Of a DNA stretch of 9,295 bases, positions 7,654-9,295 are shown piece after piece. Source of the stretch: Candidatus Roizmanbacteria bacterium (GTDB lineage: Bacteria; Patescibacteriota; Microgenomatia; UBA1406; GWC2-37-13); assembly GCA_026395455.1 (NCBI GenBank), contig JAPLYR010000093.1, positions 1 to 9,295 of the forward strand, given 5' to 3'. Every line of letters starts with the position of its first letter. The stretch's first letter is position 1. A program made the translations under genes and the position numbers. The notes under the pieces are model-generated. The model saw nothing but the letters and a program-made list of their open reading frames with translations, was not told the origin of the DNA and ran no database searches.

Positions 7654-8209
7654 CCCAGAAATTCAGAAGTCTATTGAAAAGTTAAACTATGCGGGAAGAA
7701 TAAATGCAAGTAAAGGTGATTATCTCCATGTAAATAATGTTAATTTTGCTGGTGCAAAATCAAATCTATTTACTACCGAAACGATTGTCACAAAAAGCAC
7801 AAAGGAAAATGGAACAACAAAAAGAGAAGTGAAGGTTGAGTATAGAAATCCATATCCAGCATCCAACTGTAACTTATTACAAGAAAGAGTGCTTTGTTTG
7901 AATGCTCCTTTGCGAAACTGGGTCCGTATCTATGTTCCAAAGGGTTCAAAGCTTGTAGCATTTGACGGATCATCTATGAAGGTGCAGACGTATGAAGATT
8001 TAGATAAAACTGTGTTCGAAGGGTTTCTTATCGTAAATCCAATGGGTCTTGCAAAGATCAATGTTACATACACTCTTCCAGCATCAGTTGACTCCTCAAC
8101 ACTTATGATTCAAAAACAATCTGGAGTAGAGGGTCAAAAGTATGAAGTTTCACTTGAAGGAAGTACTGTATTTAAAGGCGTAATGGAGAAAGATACTCTA
8201 TTTAAGTAA
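7547..8209 (+). pseudogene. DUF4012 protein, C-terminal part (displaced frame)
   Basis: The open frame from ATG 7547 encodes 220 residues, but its first ~32 residues are an out-of-frame reading of the upstream gene, and real homology starts near 7645 with FSIDPEIQKSIEKLNYAGRI. This continues the DEKHLLL segment of the previous frame, as in intact DUF4012 proteins. Next are GDYLHVNNVNFAGAKSNLF and a beta-rich C-terminal domain (KREVKVEYRNPYPASN, WVRIYVPKGSKL, VFEGFLIVNPMG, INVTYTLPASV) that looks extracytoplasmic. Two Cys residues (in SNCNLL and VLCLNA) could form a disulfide. Independent translation from 7547 is possible in principle, but the product would lack the membrane anchor and carry a nonsense N-terminus. 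The frame ends in TAA two bases before recO. Confidence 0.82.
7636..7654 (+). other. Frameshift site in the DUF4012 gene
   Basis: The upstream frame gives His-Leu-Leu-Leu-Asn-stop; the downstream frame gives Phe-Ser-Ile-Asp-Pro-Glu. Moving between them needs one base skipped, which equals a net loss of two bases (or of five) relative to an intact gene. The local run CTCCTTCTC is a C/T-rich short repeat prone to indels. Restoring five bases, for example CTATT inside this run, would give the family-like Leu-Leu-Leu-Tyr-Ser-Ile-Asp-Pro-Glu; this reconstruction is speculative. Confidence 0.75.
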
Positions 8210-8211
8210 GC

Positions 8212-8745
8212 ATGTCATATCGTACCCATAAGGAGACAGATGAAGGAATAATTCTTCTGAAAAGGAAGATTCTTCATTCTGACGTAATGATTATTGTACT
8301 TACTCACCATTTCGGAAAAGTGGCTCTTCTTGCAAAAGGTGTTCAGAAGATAACAAGTAAACGTATTTCTGCGCTTCAAACGGGGAATATAGTACGAGTT
8401 ATTTTTACAGAAAAATATAATACTGTTCGCTATTTAAGTTCGGTCGAACTAATCTCACATTTATCTGCTATAAAAAAAGATCTCACAAAACTACAACATC
8501 TCTATACCATCCTTTATCTATTTGAAAGACTTCTCCCAGATAGTCAGATCGATCCAAATGTATATCTTCTCTGTAAAAGTAGCATTGTACAACTTGCGAA
8601 AGCGAAGACAGATGAGTTTTCCATAACAAAAGCAATGAGCGATATTCTATCCATTATGGGATATGGAGAATGTAGTTCGTATGAAGAATGCGTTACAATC
8701 GCTGAAGACATAATGGGCAAAAAATTACCTGTTGGTGTTATATAA
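8212..8745 (+). CDS. recO: DNA repair protein RecO (short form)
   Basis: 177 residues, against about 240 for E. coli-type RecO, which loads RecA on SSB-coated DNA with RecR. The N-terminal OB fold is recognisable: TDEGIILLKRKILHSDVMIIVLTHHFGKVALLAKGVQKITSKR (about 9-51), with the typical T...GK....AKG..K..SKR pattern, then ISALQTGNIVRVIF and a strand ending YLSSVELISHL. The remainder is a helical domain (about 85-177). The C-x2-C pairs of the zinc-finger module in longer RecO proteins are absent; only Cys in ECSSYEEC remain near the end. It starts two bases after the DUF4012 stop and is followed by glyS after eight bases. The recO-glycyl-tRNA synthetase neighbourhood is also known from Firmicutes (recO-glyQ-glyS), which supports the call. 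Similarity is moderate, judged by eye. Confidence 0.87.
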   Translation: MSYRTHKETDEGIILLKRKILHSDVMIIVLTHHFGKVALLAKGVQKITSKRISALQTGNIVRVIFTEKYNTVRYLSSVELISHLSAIKKDLTKLQHLYTILYLFERLLPDSQIDPNVYLLCKSSIVQLAKAKTDEFSITKAMSDILSIMGYGECSSYEECVTIAEDIMGKKLPVGVI

Positions 8746-8753
8746 TTTAAGAC
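8736..8753 (+). promoter_or_regulatory. Candidate promoter for glyS overlapping the recO stop
   Basis: A perfect consensus TATAAT lies at 8741-8746, overlapping the recO TAA at 8743-8745 and ending seven bases before the glyS ATG. A TG at 8736-8737 could act as an extended -10 with the overlapping hexamer TATATA (8739-8744). No -35 hexamer is evident. The spacing would place transcription initiation at or next to the start codon, giving a leaderless mRNA. AT-rich sequence makes a chance match quite possible. Confidence 0.35.
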
Positions 8754-9295
8754 ATGGAAGAACTGGTTGCTCTGGCAAAAAGAAGAGGTTTTATTTATCC
8801 TTCATCTGAAATATATGGAGGTCTTGCTGCCGTCTACGATTATGGACACTATGGCACATTGCTAAAAAATAATATTCAAGAAGCGTGGTGGAAGAATATG
8901 GTCCTCACACGACGAGATGTGGTGGGACTTGATAGTGCCATTTTTATGCATCCCATGACCTGGAAGGCGAGTGGTCATGTTGACAGCTTCAGTGATCCAC
9001 AGATAGATTGTCGAGATTGTAAATATCGTATGCGTGCAGATCATCTATTGGAAAAATTTGGATACGATGTAGATCGATGGCCACTTGAAAAAATAAACGA
9101 AATTTTAGCAACTTTGAGAACAGAAGGTAAACTTGTGTGTGAACATTGTGGTAGAAAAAATTTAACAGATGCACGCGACTTCAATTTATTAATAAAAACA
9201 AATTTTGGCTCGCCGGTTGGCAATCTAAAAGATCTTGCAGAAGAAGATATTGTCTATCCACGGGGAGAAACATGTCAAGGTATTTATCTTGAATA
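8754..9295 (+). CDS. glyS: Glycyl-tRNA synthetase, homodimeric class II type (3'-truncated by window edge)
   Basis: The first 180 codons are visible and run off the window without a stop. The enzyme charges tRNA-Gly and is the single-chain alpha2 form, not the bacterial GlyQ/GlyS heterotetramer. The N-terminus LAKRRGFIYPSSEIYGG (7-23) followed by YDYGHYGTLLKNNI and a motif 1-like WWKNMVLTRRDVVGLDSAIF is diagnostic. HPMTWKASGHVDSFSDP (66-82) follows, then the zinc-ribbon insertion with Cys86-x2-Cys89 (CRDCKYRMRADHL) and Cys129-x2-Cys132, then ARDFNLLIKTNFG and the start of motif 2, YPRGETCQGIY (168-178). Motif 2 usually reads RPETAQ, so Gly171 and Cys174 are departures; the class II Arg170 and Glu172 are kept. 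It starts eight bases after recO with no Shine-Dalgarno sequence. Confidence 0.97.
   Translation, partial: MEELVALAKRRGFIYPSSEIYGGLAAVYDYGHYGTLLKNNIQEAWWKNMVLTRRDVVGLDSAIFMHPMTWKASGHVDSFSDPQIDCRDCKYRMRADHLLEKFGYDVDRWPLEKINEILATLRTEGKLVCEHCGRKNLTDARDFNLLIKTNFGSPVGNLKDLAEEDIVYPRGETCQGIYLE

Noticed and set aside
8862..9223. Antisense open frames opposite glyS
   Set aside because: The + strand encodes an unmistakable glycyl-tRNA synthetase through this region; the minus-strand frames are short and featureless.

Overview
The window looks like chromosomal DNA from a Candidate Phyla Radiation (Patescibacteria) bacterium. The lean is toward a Microgenomates- or Parcubacteria-like lineage; I cannot fix the phylum by eye. 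Reasons: AT-rich DNA, very tight gene packing on one strand, almost no recognisable Shine-Dalgarno sequences, short ribosomal proteins, a single-chain glycyl-tRNA synthetase, a short RecO, and a DUF4012 protein beside a surface-glycan cassette. TGA is a genuine stop here (it ends the first glycosyltransferase inside an ATGA overlap), so the UGA=Gly code of Gracilibacteria/Absconditabacteria is unlikely.

Layout, all on the + strand. (1) 1-1566, end of the alpha/ribosomal operon: C-terminal domain of RNA polymerase alpha (rpoA, cut by the window edge), rplQ (L17), rplM (L13), rpsI (S9). (2) 1591-8209, surface-polysaccharide cassette: a GT2 glycosyltransferase, two GT4 glycosyltransferases, a mannose-1-phosphate guanylyltransferase (ManC-type), a monotopic polyprenyl-phosphate sugar-phosphate transferase, and a membrane-anchored DUF4012 protein. 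(3) 8212-9295: recO and the first 180 codons of glyS, cut by the right edge.

How the cassette fits together (inference): ManC would make GDP-mannose. The sugar-phosphate transferase would load the first sugar phosphate on undecaprenyl phosphate at the inner membrane face. The GT2 and GT4 enzymes would extend it. The DUF4012 protein, with one N-terminal membrane anchor and an extracytoplasmic body, may act on the exported product. No flippase or polymerase is in the window.

Two genes of the cassette are damaged in this sequence while the housekeeping flanks read cleanly. ManC lacks, in frame, about 30 residues that normally include the Asp-His metal-site motif. The DUF4012 gene is split by a frameshift near 7640-7653. 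These could be real decay or variation in the population, or assembly/sequencing errors; read mapping would decide. No RNA genes, CRISPR arrays, insertion sequences or convincing terminators were seen, and no gene-free stretch exceeds 41 bases.
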